From the NCBI GenBank assembly GCA_002399225.1, contig DHDF01000066.1:8027-18101 (forward strand): a stretch of 10,075 nucleotides of DNA. The letters are read 5' to 3'. Below, piece after piece: positions 1 to 5,573 of this stretch (position 1 is the stretch's first letter; every line of letters starts with the position of its first letter). The position numbers and the translations under genes were made by a program. The notes under the pieces are model-generated. The model saw nothing but the letters and a program-made list of their open reading frames with translations, was not told the DNA's origin and ran no database searches. Source of the stretch: a bacterium UBA4883. Its GTDB lineage: Bacteria; Bacillota; Clostridia; Oscillospirales; Acutalibacteraceae.

Positions 1-22
1 TCGAGTCCTGTAACGTCCACCA
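1..22 (+). tRNA. tRNA 3' end (partial, isotype not determinable)
   Basis: The first 22 bases read as the 3' end of a tRNA. Bases 1-6 fit T-loop positions 55-60 (TCGAGT). Bases 7-11 (CCTGT) would be the 3' half of the T stem, 12-18 (AACGTCC) the 3' half of the acceptor stem, base 19 the discriminator A, and 20-22 the encoded CCA. A terminator follows at once, as expected for a tRNA transcription unit. The anticodon lies outside the window, so the amino acid cannot be named. The predicted missing partners are GGACGTT (acceptor 5' arm) and ACAGG (T-stem 5' arm). Confidence 0.82.
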
Positions 23-26
23 TCTA

Positions 27-75
27 AACCCGCATGGTTGCTGGAAAAATTCAGTATCCATGCGGGTTATTTTTT
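27..75 (+). terminator. Intrinsic terminator of the tRNA unit
   Basis: The 11-bp perfect inverted repeat AACCCGCATGG (27-37) / CCATGCGGGTT (58-68) has a 20-nt loop and is followed by ATTTTTTCCCC. It sits 5 nt after the tRNA CCA end and would release the tRNA transcript. Confidence 0.8.
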
Positions 76-201
76 CCCCATCGTTAGCCTTTCTCGCCCG
101 TTTTGCGCCAATAGGGCAATTTCATCAGGTCATGAATGGGATGCTCATGAATTTGTGAAAATTTCCCGAAACGGCGGCGGCCATGGCATGTATGAAATCG
201 G

Positions 202-1110
202 CTACGGCTCTTTCAAAATCCGGACGATCTCCCCCATTGCTTCCTTTCCTTCCGGAAAAAAAGGCATCATCGGATAACAGTGGCATAATCCCTGCCCGAC
301 ATGCATGTGATAGGAAACCCCGTATTTTTTACAAGCTGCGGCAAAAGGCTCCGCTTCGGCGTAAAGGATCTCATCACTGCCATAGTAGAAATGGATTTCC
401 GGCAAACCTTTAAAGTTCCCGCAAATGCCGGAAAGCATGTACTGCGGAACCTCTTTTCCATGCGCCATCGGCCCTTTGATCGTGGACATAAAAGCAGAAT
501 CGACCATGATATCCTTTTGGGACAGCTTTTTCATTTTAGCGCGTTCTTCCTCTGTAAGCGGAACGCATCCCGGGGAACAGGCGATGATCCGCCGGGGCAT
601 CGGCAACGGATGCGGCTGCACATTGTTGTAAAGGCATACCCCAATGGCAAGGGCTGCACCGGAGGAGAAGCCGACAATCGAGAGATTCCCGGCATTGTAG
701 CTCTCTGCCATCTTCCGATACACCTCGTACACCATTCGGTAGGTATCTTCAATGCTGGAATCCAGACACAACGGATAATAGGGAAACCAGACATCCGATT
801 CGCACATCTTGCCAAGCCTGCAGGCAATTTTCAAGTCGCCGGGGTCGGAACCGAGGAGCATTCCTCCTCCATACAGAAAGAGAACGGCGCGAGCCGCCCG
901 TCTTTTCTGCGTTTCAATTTTCAGGCAGTGAAACCGTCCGAAAATCATCTCGTCGTCATACCGGTATTTCGAATCCTTAGGCATTCGAAAGCACCGATGC
1001 CGGTTCAATCTTCGCACCTTTTGCAACAGTTTATCTTCCGGGAGAGTAAAAGCTTTTTTAATTTCACTGATCTGTAGCGCGATTTTAAAAAGCTGGAAAC
1101 GAACACTCAT
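202..1110 (-). CDS. alpha/beta-hydrolase, HSL/acetyl-esterase type
   Basis: Predicted cytoplasmic carboxylic-ester hydrolase of the alpha/beta-hydrolase fold (302 aa). The order of motifs fits the hormone-sensitive-lipase (Abhydrolase_3) group. YGGG at residues 80-83 stands where the oxyanion-hole HGGG usually is. GFSSG (147-151) is the nucleophile elbow with Ser149. Asp246 (in YYGSDEILY) and His277 (in GLCHCYP) complete a plausible catalytic triad. There is no signal peptide. The start at 1110 is preferred because AGAGG lies about 8 nt upstream; an in-frame start at 1173 would add 21 unconvincing residues without a comparable ribosome site. It is a single gene, divergent from the remnant at 1292. 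Its natural substrate cannot be told; small acyl esters are the family norm. The Tyr for His change in the oxyanion motif is seen in some relatives and need not mean inactivity. Confidence 0.88.
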   Translation of the reverse strand: MSVRFQLFKIALQISEIKKAFTLPEDKLLQKVRRLNRHRCFRMPKDSKYRYDDEMIFGRFHCLKIETQKRRAARAVLFLYGGGMLLGSDPGDLKIACRLGKMCESDVWFPYYPLCLDSSIEDTYRMVYEVYRKMAESYNAGNLSIVGFSSGAALAIGVCLYNNVQPHPLPMPRRIIACSPGCVPLTEEERAKMKKLSQKDIMVDSAFMSTIKGPMAHGKEVPQYMLSGICGNFKGLPEIHFYYGSDEILYAEAEPFAAACKKYGVSYHMHVGQGLCHCYPMMPFFPEGKEAMGEIVRILKEP

Positions 1111-1217
1111 CTGATCGCCTCTTTTTCTTTCGGTTAATCGTCTGTCGGCGGCTTTTGTGGGCCAGCAGACCAATCCAATCCTTTCCTAGAGAATGCATTG
1201 CGGAGGCTTCCGGGTCG

Positions 1218-1264
1218 CAAGAATTTCTTGAATTGGTTAGCGTATGCTAACACGTTGTATTATA
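1218..1264 (-). promoter_or_regulatory. Probable hydrolase promoter region with two palindromes
   Basis: Read on the minus strand, TATAAT lies at 1264-1259 and is a full-consensus -10; no good -35 is seen. Just downstream, near the expected transcript start, is the palindrome GTTAGC-GTAT-GCTAAC (1236-1251). Next to it is CAAGAA-T-TTCTTG (1218-1230). Their placement over the start of transcription suits operator sites for a repressor of the hydrolase, but no regulator gene is in the window. A weaker plus-strand promoter (TTGGTT 1233-1238, TATTAT 1258-1263, 19-nt spacer) could overlap and serve the remnant at 1292. Confidence 0.45.
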
Positions 1265-1291
1265 GCATATTCTTTTAGGAAAGAAAACCAT

Positions 1292-1811
1292 ATGATTGAT
1301 ATTTCCCCTTCCCAAATTCAAAAAGCGGAGAACTTCCACGAAACTAGCCTATCTTGCTACAAAACCTCTTTCGAAGATCAAGAGTCCCTATGTCGCGGAC
1401 ACAGATTTCCCGAGCCCGGTGGAAGTGACGGAAGCGCTCCGCAAGCGTGTCGAGATGAATCATTACGGATACCCTTATATCGACTCTGCTTTTGAAAAAA
1501 GCATCAATTCTAAACTCATTCTGTATGCAAATCAAGCCGGATTGGCGTTCGGCTTATTACTGAATAAGCTGAATATTGTAGAATGCCACGCCGTTAGAAT
1601 GTCGGACTGCGGGTTAAAACTGTTTCAAAAAAGCGGAATTCGATTTGACTATGAAAAGCTGATCCCCTTGGTAAAATCGTCAAAGGATGAAAACAAGGTC
1701 TGTCCTATTGAAAAATTTTTATCAGAACATTCAAATCCGGAAGAGCAGTGGAAATTTTTAAAAGACCGCTTTCAGGAGGAACATGAGTTTCATGACTCTT
1801 GCAAACGATAG
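1292..1811 (+). pseudogene. Chimeric remnant: MalY/PatB-like N-terminus joined to DUF1893 C-terminus
   Basis: An ATG at 1292 with AGGAAAG 8 nt upstream opens a reading frame that soon loses recognisable sequence. The neighbouring frame, open from a TTG at 1296 to the stop at 1809-1811 (171 aa), carries two unrelated family pieces. Residues of about 32-66 (SPYVADTDFPSPVEVTEALR, then KRVEMNHYGYPYIDSAFEKSI) match the start of MalY/PatB-type PLP-dependent C-S lyases (consensus like WVADMDFPxPxxVxEALKxRVxHxxFGY). From about residue 70 on, the text (ANQAGLAFGLLLNKLNIVEC, KSGIRFDYEKLIPLV, CPIEKFLSEHSNPEE) matches the C-terminal two thirds of DUF1893. The PLP lysine domain and the DUF1893 N-terminus are both absent. 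A deletion joining two genes, plus a frameshift near the start, is the simplest reading. A translated fusion protein is possible but less likely. Confidence 0.6.
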
Positions 1812-1857
1812 GATTTTTTGACTGACTTTCCGAAAAGATCTACAAAATGGGCATTGA

Positions 1858-1902
1858 AGAGCTTCCTGTCACAGTTTCCCTCTGTGTAGGAAGCTCTTTT
1901 TA
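1858..1902 (+). terminator. Strong intrinsic terminator
   Basis: The perfect 10-bp repeat AGAGCTTCCT (1858-1867) / AGGAAGCTCT (1888-1897) encloses a second stem, CACAG (1870-1874) / CTGTG (1882-1886). It is followed by TTTTTAT. It lies 47 nt after the stop of the chimeric remnant and insulates cassette A from upstream transcription. Confidence 0.88.
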
Positions 1903-2015
1903 TATTTCCAAAATATTGGATAATCCCCTTACCGAGTTTTTGGAGCCATTCTTGCCATTGCAAAGCTATGTGCAAATTGTCTAGAATTGCAAATACTATT
2001 TAACCATTTCGACGG

Positions 2016-2044
2016 TTGACTTTATGATGACAACGTTTTATGCT
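2016..2044 (+). promoter_or_regulatory. SigA-type promoter of cassette A
   Basis: TTGACT (2016-2021) and TATGCT (2039-2044) are separated by 17 nt. The matching stretch before cassette B has the same TTGACTTTA start and the same spacing, and both are followed by TAAAGTATT, so the promoter is conserved between the copies. Transcription should start near 2051 and enter the small ORF at 2081. Confidence 0.72.
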
Positions 2045-2080
2045 ATTAAAGTATTCTGAGTTAATAAAGGAGGCTTTCCA

Positions 2081-2200
2081 ATGCGCTGTGCGGAACTGAC
2101 CGGTTGTAACCGTATGCTTTCTGCCTGTGCGGAAGAAGGCTCCTCTTTTTATGCCTATTACTGGTTTTACTTTTACTTTTTTACAAGCAAAAGTTCATAG
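2081..2200 (+). CDS. 39-aa small ORF of cassette A (leader peptide or small membrane protein)
   Basis: The ATG follows a perfect AAGGAGG (2067-2073) at 7 nt. The ORF codes 39 residues: a Cys-containing first half (Cys3, Cys9, Cys16) and a very aromatic stretch, YAYYWFYFYFF, at residues 24-34, ending in TSKSS. It lies where the 41-aa ORF of cassette B lies, with the same start context (ATGCGC) and the same element at its end; its TAG overlaps the first bases of that element. Beyond Met-Arg the two peptides do not align, so this copy may be decayed or frameshifted, or only translation matters. I recognise no family. The aromatic run could sit in a membrane. It may be a leader peptide whose translation affects the hairpin downstream, or an independent small protein. 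Confidence 0.5.
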   Translation: MRCAELTGCNRMLSACAEEGSSFYAYYWFYFYFFTSKSS

Positions 2201-2223
2201 GCATACGCTCAAAAAACGAAATA
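2197..2223 (+). repeat. Conserved 27-nt element, copy A
   Basis: ATAGGCATACGCTCA, one variable base, then AAAACGAAATA. It is identical at 26 of 27 positions to copy B (5262-5288), while the sequence on either side differs strongly. Such conservation in non-coding DNA points to a functional site. AAAACGA (2213-2219) is complementary to TCGTTTT (2252-2258) inside the following terminator hairpin, so an alternative pairing can be drawn. Confidence 0.75.
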
Positions 2224-2243
2224 GCCTCAGCTATCTGCATGAA

Positions 2244-2285
2244 GTGGCGGCTCGTTTTAAGCGGGCCGCCACTTTTGTTTTTGGG
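2244..2285 (+). terminator. Terminator-like hairpin, cassette A
   Basis: GTGGCGGCTCG (2244-2254) pairs with CGGGCCGCCAC (2262-2272) over 11 bp with one T-G wobble. The loop is TTTTAAG, and TTTTGTTTTTGG follows. It stands between the small ORF and the amidohydrolase gene, so the operon can be expressed only by read-through or from an undetected later promoter. The B copy has the same hairpin. Confidence 0.8.
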
Positions 2286-2403
2286 GCCACCAGGGAAAGG
2301 GGGAACACGTTGCAGGGCCGGCCGCGCCGCCGTCAGAGCAGAGAAAACGCCGGAATCAGAGCCGGGGAGAGTCAAAAAATCAAAATAAAGGAGCGGATCT
2401 GTT

Positions 2404-3579
2404 TTGAATTACCTTGAACGTGCACAGGAACTAAAAGACACACTGCTGGAGGACCGCCAGACCATTCACCAGTTTGCCGAGACAGGATTTGATTTGCCGA
2501 AAACTTCGTCTTACGTTGCAAAAAAGCTGCGTGAATACGGCTGTCAGCCACAGCAGGTCGGCCGCTGCGGCGTTTCCTGCACCGTGGGCCACGGCGGAAA
2601 AACAATTCTCCTGCGGGCGGACATGGATGCTCTGCCGATGGCGGAAGAAAGCGGCCTGCCGTTTGCGGCAAAAAACGGGCACTGCCATTCCTGCGGCCAC
2701 GATATTCATACCGCCATGCTGCTCTGCGCGGCAAAAATGCTGAAGGAGCGGGAAAATGAACTGAAAGGAACCGTCAAGTTCATGTTTCAGCCTGCCGAAG
2801 AGCTTCTGAGCGGCGCGAAAGATATGATCGCAGCCGGAATTTTGGAAAATCCGACCGTTGACGCTGCGGTTGGCATGCATATTTTCTCCGGCCTTCCGTT
2901 CAGCCGCTCCGGTCATATCCTGTATCACTGCGGGCCGGTAATGAATTCCGGAGACACGGTGCGCGTGCGGATCACAGGCCTTGCCGCACACGGTTCCATG
3001 CCGTTTCAGGGGGTGGACGCAATCAATATCGCCGCACATCTCACGCTCGCTCTTCAAGAGATTATCTCCCGTGAAATCCCTGCCCAAAAGGAAGCCGTCG
3101 TTCTGGTTGGCACCATTTCGGGCGGCGCGTCGCCGAATACCGTGGCAGGCGAGGCGGAACTGGGCGTTACCCTGCGTGCGGAGAGCATGGAACTGCGCAA
3201 TTTCCTTTTAAAACGTGTCAAAGAGATTTCAGAGGCTACGGCGGCTGTCTACCGCGGCAGCGCCTCGGTCAATGTGGAAGTTTCCGTTCCGCCGCTTTAT
3301 AACGAACCCGAACTGACAAAAGAGATTGCCGGCTATGCCGCGAATCTTCTTCCGCAGGGGACGGTGGAGGAAATCCCGAAACTGAACGGCGGGGAAGACT
3401 TTACTTACGTTGCGCAAAAAGTGCCGGCCGCTTTCCTGATTCTCGGCGGAGGCTCCATCGACGAGGGCTACAAGTATTCACAGCATAACCCGAAAATTCG
3501 TTTCAACGAAACTGCGTTTCCTGCCGGAGCGGCGATGCTGGCACACTGTGCGGAGGCATGGCTTGAGCATAACCAATAA
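2404..3579 (+). CDS. M20D-family amidohydrolase (N-acyl-amino-acid / hippurate hydrolase type)
   Basis: Predicted cytoplasmic di-metal hydrolase of 391 aa, the usual length for the M20D (AmhX/hippurate hydrolase) group, which splits N-acyl amino acids or related amides. Visible motifs: RADMDALP (71-78), CHSCGHDIH (94-102) with ligands Cys97 and His99, PAEE (130-133) with the catalytic and ligand Glu pair, GMHI (157-160) with His159, AAHGSMP (194-200) of the dimerisation-domain His, NGGEDF (328-333) and QHNP (360-363) with ligand His361. All expected metal ligands are present, so it should be active. Translation begins at a TTG with AAGGAG (2388-2393) 10 nt before it; no better start is nearby. 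The permease gene follows after 67 nt, implying co-transcription. Its substrate is unknown; uptake or export of the acylated compound by the permease is a reasonable inference. Confidence 0.92.
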   Translation: MNYLERAQELKDTLLEDRQTIHQFAETGFDLPKTSSYVAKKLREYGCQPQQVGRCGVSCTVGHGGKTILLRADMDALPMAEESGLPFAAKNGHCHSCGHDIHTAMLLCAAKMLKERENELKGTVKFMFQPAEELLSGAKDMIAAGILENPTVDAAVGMHIFSGLPFSRSGHILYHCGPVMNSGDTVRVRITGLAAHGSMPFQGVDAINIAAHLTLALQEIISREIPAQKEAVVLVGTISGGASPNTVAGEAELGVTLRAESMELRNFLLKRVKEISEATAAVYRGSASVNVEVSVPPLYNEPELTKEIAGYAANLLPQGTVEEIPKLNGGEDFTYVAQKVPAAFLILGGGSIDEGYKYSQHNPKIRFNETAFPAGAAMLAHCAEAWLEHNQ

Positions 3580-3588
3580 AGGTATGCC

Positions 3589-3605
3589 GCGGGGCTAGGC
3601 CCCGC
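3589..3605 (+). other. Intergenic hairpin between amidohydrolase and permease
   Basis: GCGGGGC (3589-3595), loop TAG, GCCCCGC (3599-3605). The 7-bp GC-rich stem has no T run after it, so it is not a typical terminator. It may stabilise the upstream message or modulate the amidohydrolase:permease ratio. Confidence 0.5.
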
Positions 3606-3646
3606 AATGTTCCTCCGGACAATCAATTAGAAAGAGAGTGAAATGA

Positions 3647-4810
3647 ATGAACAGTCTGCTGGCGGTTTTCATCATTTTCCTGGTGTTCTTCCTGGGAGAT
3701 GCTGTCGCGACCAAAACAAAAGCCCTGGTTTCCATGCTGTTTTTCGGTGCAATCGTTTTTATGGTCGCGTTCTGGTGCGGCCTGCCCAAGACCATTTTTA
3801 AAGATTCCGGCCTGCTGGCCTTTGCGTCCATCACCATTGGAATGTTTCTCGCAAACATCGGTACGACCATCAACGTGCGTGACTTTGTCAGCGAATGGAA
3901 GACCGTTGTTGTCGTCCTGCTTTCCACATGCGCAATCGCGCTCAGCGTCTATTTTATCGGCAAAAACTTTATGGATCAGTATTATGCGCTTTCGGGCGCG
4001 CCCGTCCTCGCGGGCGGCATGGTGGCCTACCTGATCATGAAGGATGTCGCAAAGGCGCTGTCACGCCCTGACGTAGCCGTATTTGCCATGCTGGTTCTGA
4101 TCTTTCAAATGTTTGTCGGGCTGCCTATTGCAAGCACCCTGCTGAAAAAAGAAGCGCGCAGCGTTCAGAAAAGCTACCGGGCGGGTACGCTTCAGCTTCA
4201 GGAATCGATGCCGAAAGATGGAACGCCAAAACGCAGACTGATTCCGTCGCTTCCGTCAAAGTATGATACGCCGAACTTTGCCCTCTGCAAGCTGGCCCTG
4301 ATCGCCTATCTTTCCAGCGTTTTAGGGTCGCTGACCGGGGTTACGCAGCTCATCTTTGCACTGCTTTTCGGTGTGCTTGCCCGTCAAGTCGGTTTTCTGG
4401 AGGAAAATGCGCTGGTAAAATGCAACGGCTTTGCCTTTGTCCTGGCCGGCGCGGTCATTTCCGTGTGGGCCAGCCTTCCGGCGGCAACTCCTTCGATGGT
4501 CCTGTCTATGCTGTTCCCTCTGATTTTGGTCCTGGTCATCGGCGTCGTTGCCGGCTGTATCGTAGCCGTACTGGCGGGCCGGCTGATCCATTTCAGCTGG
4601 GAAATGTCCATTTGCATGGCGGTCACGGCCCTGTTTGGTTTTCCGGGAACTTACCAGATCCCCGTGGAGGTTGCGAGGGCTGTCGGTGAGACGCCGGAAG
4701 AGACCAAGGCGATTCAAGACGCGATTATGCCGAAAATGATTATCGCAGGTGTCGTTTCCGTTTCCATCGTATCCGGCCTTTTGGCCGGCATCATGGCAAA
4801 ATGGATTTGA
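3647..4810 (+). CDS. Polytopic membrane permease, cassette A paralogue (387 aa)
   Basis: Integral membrane protein with about 11-12 hydrophobic segments, split into two halves by a charged cytoplasmic-type loop at residues 168-208. Conserved-looking stretches are GAPVLAGGM (117-125) in the first half and FGFPGTYQIPVEV (330-342) in the second, both Gly/Pro-rich as in substrate or ion sites of inverted-repeat transporters. The two-half build and a Gly-rich re-entrant-like motif recall GltS-type symporters, but this is an impression of architecture, not a family assignment. The start at ATG 3647 has GAGAG about 8 nt upstream, and the paralogue has the same start; an overlapping ATG at 3643 is in another frame. 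Placed 67 nt after an M20D amidohydrolase, it probably transports that enzyme's substrate or product. The substrate is unknown. Confidence 0.82.
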   Translation: MNSLLAVFIIFLVFFLGDAVATKTKALVSMLFFGAIVFMVAFWCGLPKTIFKDSGLLAFASITIGMFLANIGTTINVRDFVSEWKTVVVVLLSTCAIALSVYFIGKNFMDQYYALSGAPVLAGGMVAYLIMKDVAKALSRPDVAVFAMLVLIFQMFVGLPIASTLLKKEARSVQKSYRAGTLQLQESMPKDGTPKRRLIPSLPSKYDTPNFALCKLALIAYLSSVLGSLTGVTQLIFALLFGVLARQVGFLEENALVKCNGFAFVLAGAVISVWASLPAATPSMVLSMLFPLILVLVIGVVAGCIVAVLAGRLIHFSWEMSICMAVTALFGFPGTYQIPVEVARAVGETPEETKAIQDAIMPKMIIAGVVSVSIVSGLLAGIMAKWI

Positions 4811-4925
4811 GCTTTTCCGCCTGACCCGGTTTTGGGACAGGCTCGACCGACTTTTTTCAAAACAACAGATTGATTTCCCCTGCTCTTAAGCGGGGCTGGC
4901 TGAAAAACATCAGGGAATTGCAGTC

Positions 4926-4948
4926 AGCTCTGTTTAAGGGCTTTTTTT
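4926..4948 (+). terminator. Terminator after cassette A
   Basis: AGCTCT (4926-4931) / AGGGCT (4937-4942), a 6-bp stem with one wobble and a GTTTA loop, is followed by seven T in all. It lies 115 nt after the permease stop and would end the cassette A message. The rest of 4811-5065 shows no gene. Confidence 0.6.
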
Positions 4949-5065
4949 AGTCTGACAGCAGTTTTTTACCCCCTTTTCAAAGCTCCAGTTTACGTTTCAT
5001 ACCATCTTTGGCATTGAGGACGAAAAACAGTTTAAAAATCCACAGATCTTTGATGATTTCAATGA

Positions 5066-5094
5066 TTGACTTTAGCAAAACATCAATTTATACT
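5066..5094 (+). promoter_or_regulatory. SigA-type promoter of cassette B
   Basis: TTGACT (5066-5071), 17-nt spacer, TATACT (5089-5094). It is the counterpart of the cassette A promoter, with the same TTGACTTTA start and a shared TAAAGTATT just downstream. The -10 is closer to consensus than in A. Confidence 0.77.
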
Positions 5095-5130
5095 AATAAA
5101 GTATTTATGATTTTGTAAGGGGGCTCTCAA

Positions 5131-5256
5131 ATGCGCAGCATGGAAGAAAAGCAGTTTAATGCCAAACTCTGCGTCCGCATCATTATTGAGGGCGTCATTA
5201 CCTATGCCCTGTTGCTGGTCCTACCGCTGGTAGTACTGCTGCTAAATACCGGATGA
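5131..5256 (+). CDS. 41-aa small membrane protein or leader peptide, cassette B
   Basis: ATG preceded by AAGGGGG at about 8 nt. The 41 residues comprise a charged N-terminus (MRSMEEKQFNAKLCVR) followed from residue 17 by a hydrophobic stretch that includes YALLLVLPLVVLLL (25-38) and ends NTG. It reads as a single-pass membrane peptide. It sits between a conserved promoter and the repeated 27-nt element, just as the 39-aa ORF does in cassette A. I do not recognise a family; the size and shape resemble small type I toxin or regulatory membrane peptides, but none of their signatures is present. A leader-peptide role before the hairpin at 5308 is equally possible. Confidence 0.6.
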   Translation: MRSMEEKQFNAKLCVRIIIEGVITYALLLVLPLVVLLLNTG

Positions 5257-5261
5257 AGTGA

Positions 5262-5288
5262 ATAGGCATACGCTCATAAAACGAAATA
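5262..5288 (+). repeat. Conserved 27-nt element, copy B
   Basis: ATAGGCATACGCTCA, T, AAAACGAAATA. It differs from copy A (2197-2223) at one position only. It begins 5 nt after the small ORF stop and ends 19 nt before the hairpin. AAAACGA (5278-5284) can pair with TCGTTTT (5316-5322) of the hairpin, as in copy A. Confidence 0.77.
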
Positions 5289-5307
5289 ACCCGTTGATCC
5301 ATATTAC

Positions 5308-5346
5308 ATGGCGGCTCGTTTTTAAGCGAGCCGCCATTTTGTTTTG
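5308..5346 (+). terminator. Terminator-like hairpin, cassette B
   Basis: ATGGCGGCTCG (5308-5318) pairs perfectly with CGAGCCGCCAT (5327-5337) over 11 bp. The loop is TTTTTAAG, and TTTGTTTTGG follows. The stem sequence is shared with cassette A. It lies about 230 nt before the permease start, so permease expression needs read-through or another promoter. Confidence 0.82.
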
Positions 5347-5573
5347 GGAACAGAGAGGAGGAAGAACAGCGCGCAAGCCGGCTGCACAGAGGGGACCCGT
5401 CCAACCGGTCAAAAGAGGAAAGAGAAATCAGGAGAAAAATGAAGCGGCGCAGCCGGACGTGCCGGCACACAGCACACAGGCATGACCGGAAGGACCATCG
5501 CCGGCGAAACCAATCGGGGTTTCCTGCATGAGTCATATGCCCCGGATCATCTTTGGAAAGAGAGTTGAAAACA
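5347..5573 (+). other. Gene-poor leader of the second permease with probable duplication scar
   Basis: No convincing gene lies in these 227 nt. The last part (TATGCCCCGG 5536-5545, AAAGAGAGT 5557-5565) resembles the spacer before the first permease (TATGCCGCGG 3583-3592, AAAGAGAGT 3631-3639), with about 30 nt including the GC hairpin missing. This suggests that an amidohydrolase gene once stood here and was deleted. A 30-codon basic ORF (5439-5531) with an AGGAG site is open but looks like chance. Confidence 0.5.

Noticed and set aside
301..1077. Long plus-strand ORF of 258 codons
   Set aside because: Shadow of the hydrolase on the other strand; the hydrolase frame carries the catalytic motifs and a ribosome site.
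2127..2417. 96-codon plus ORF through the element and hairpin of cassette A
   Set aside because: It reads through a terminator stem; the B counterpart shares only the peptide encoded by the conserved element, as expected from DNA-level conservation.
2431..3087. 218-codon minus-strand ORF
   Set aside because: Lies wholly within the M20D gene and its leader; no motif or ribosome site of its own.
2081..5288. Small ORFs as members of the known holin-like / TxpA type I toxin family
   Set aside because: Size fits, but the usual N-terminal pattern and lysine-rich tail are missing, and no clear antisense promoter was found.
5439..5531. 30-codon very basic ORF with an AGGAG site
   Set aside because: Low-complexity Arg/His composition in a region that looks like a deletion scar; no counterpart in cassette A.
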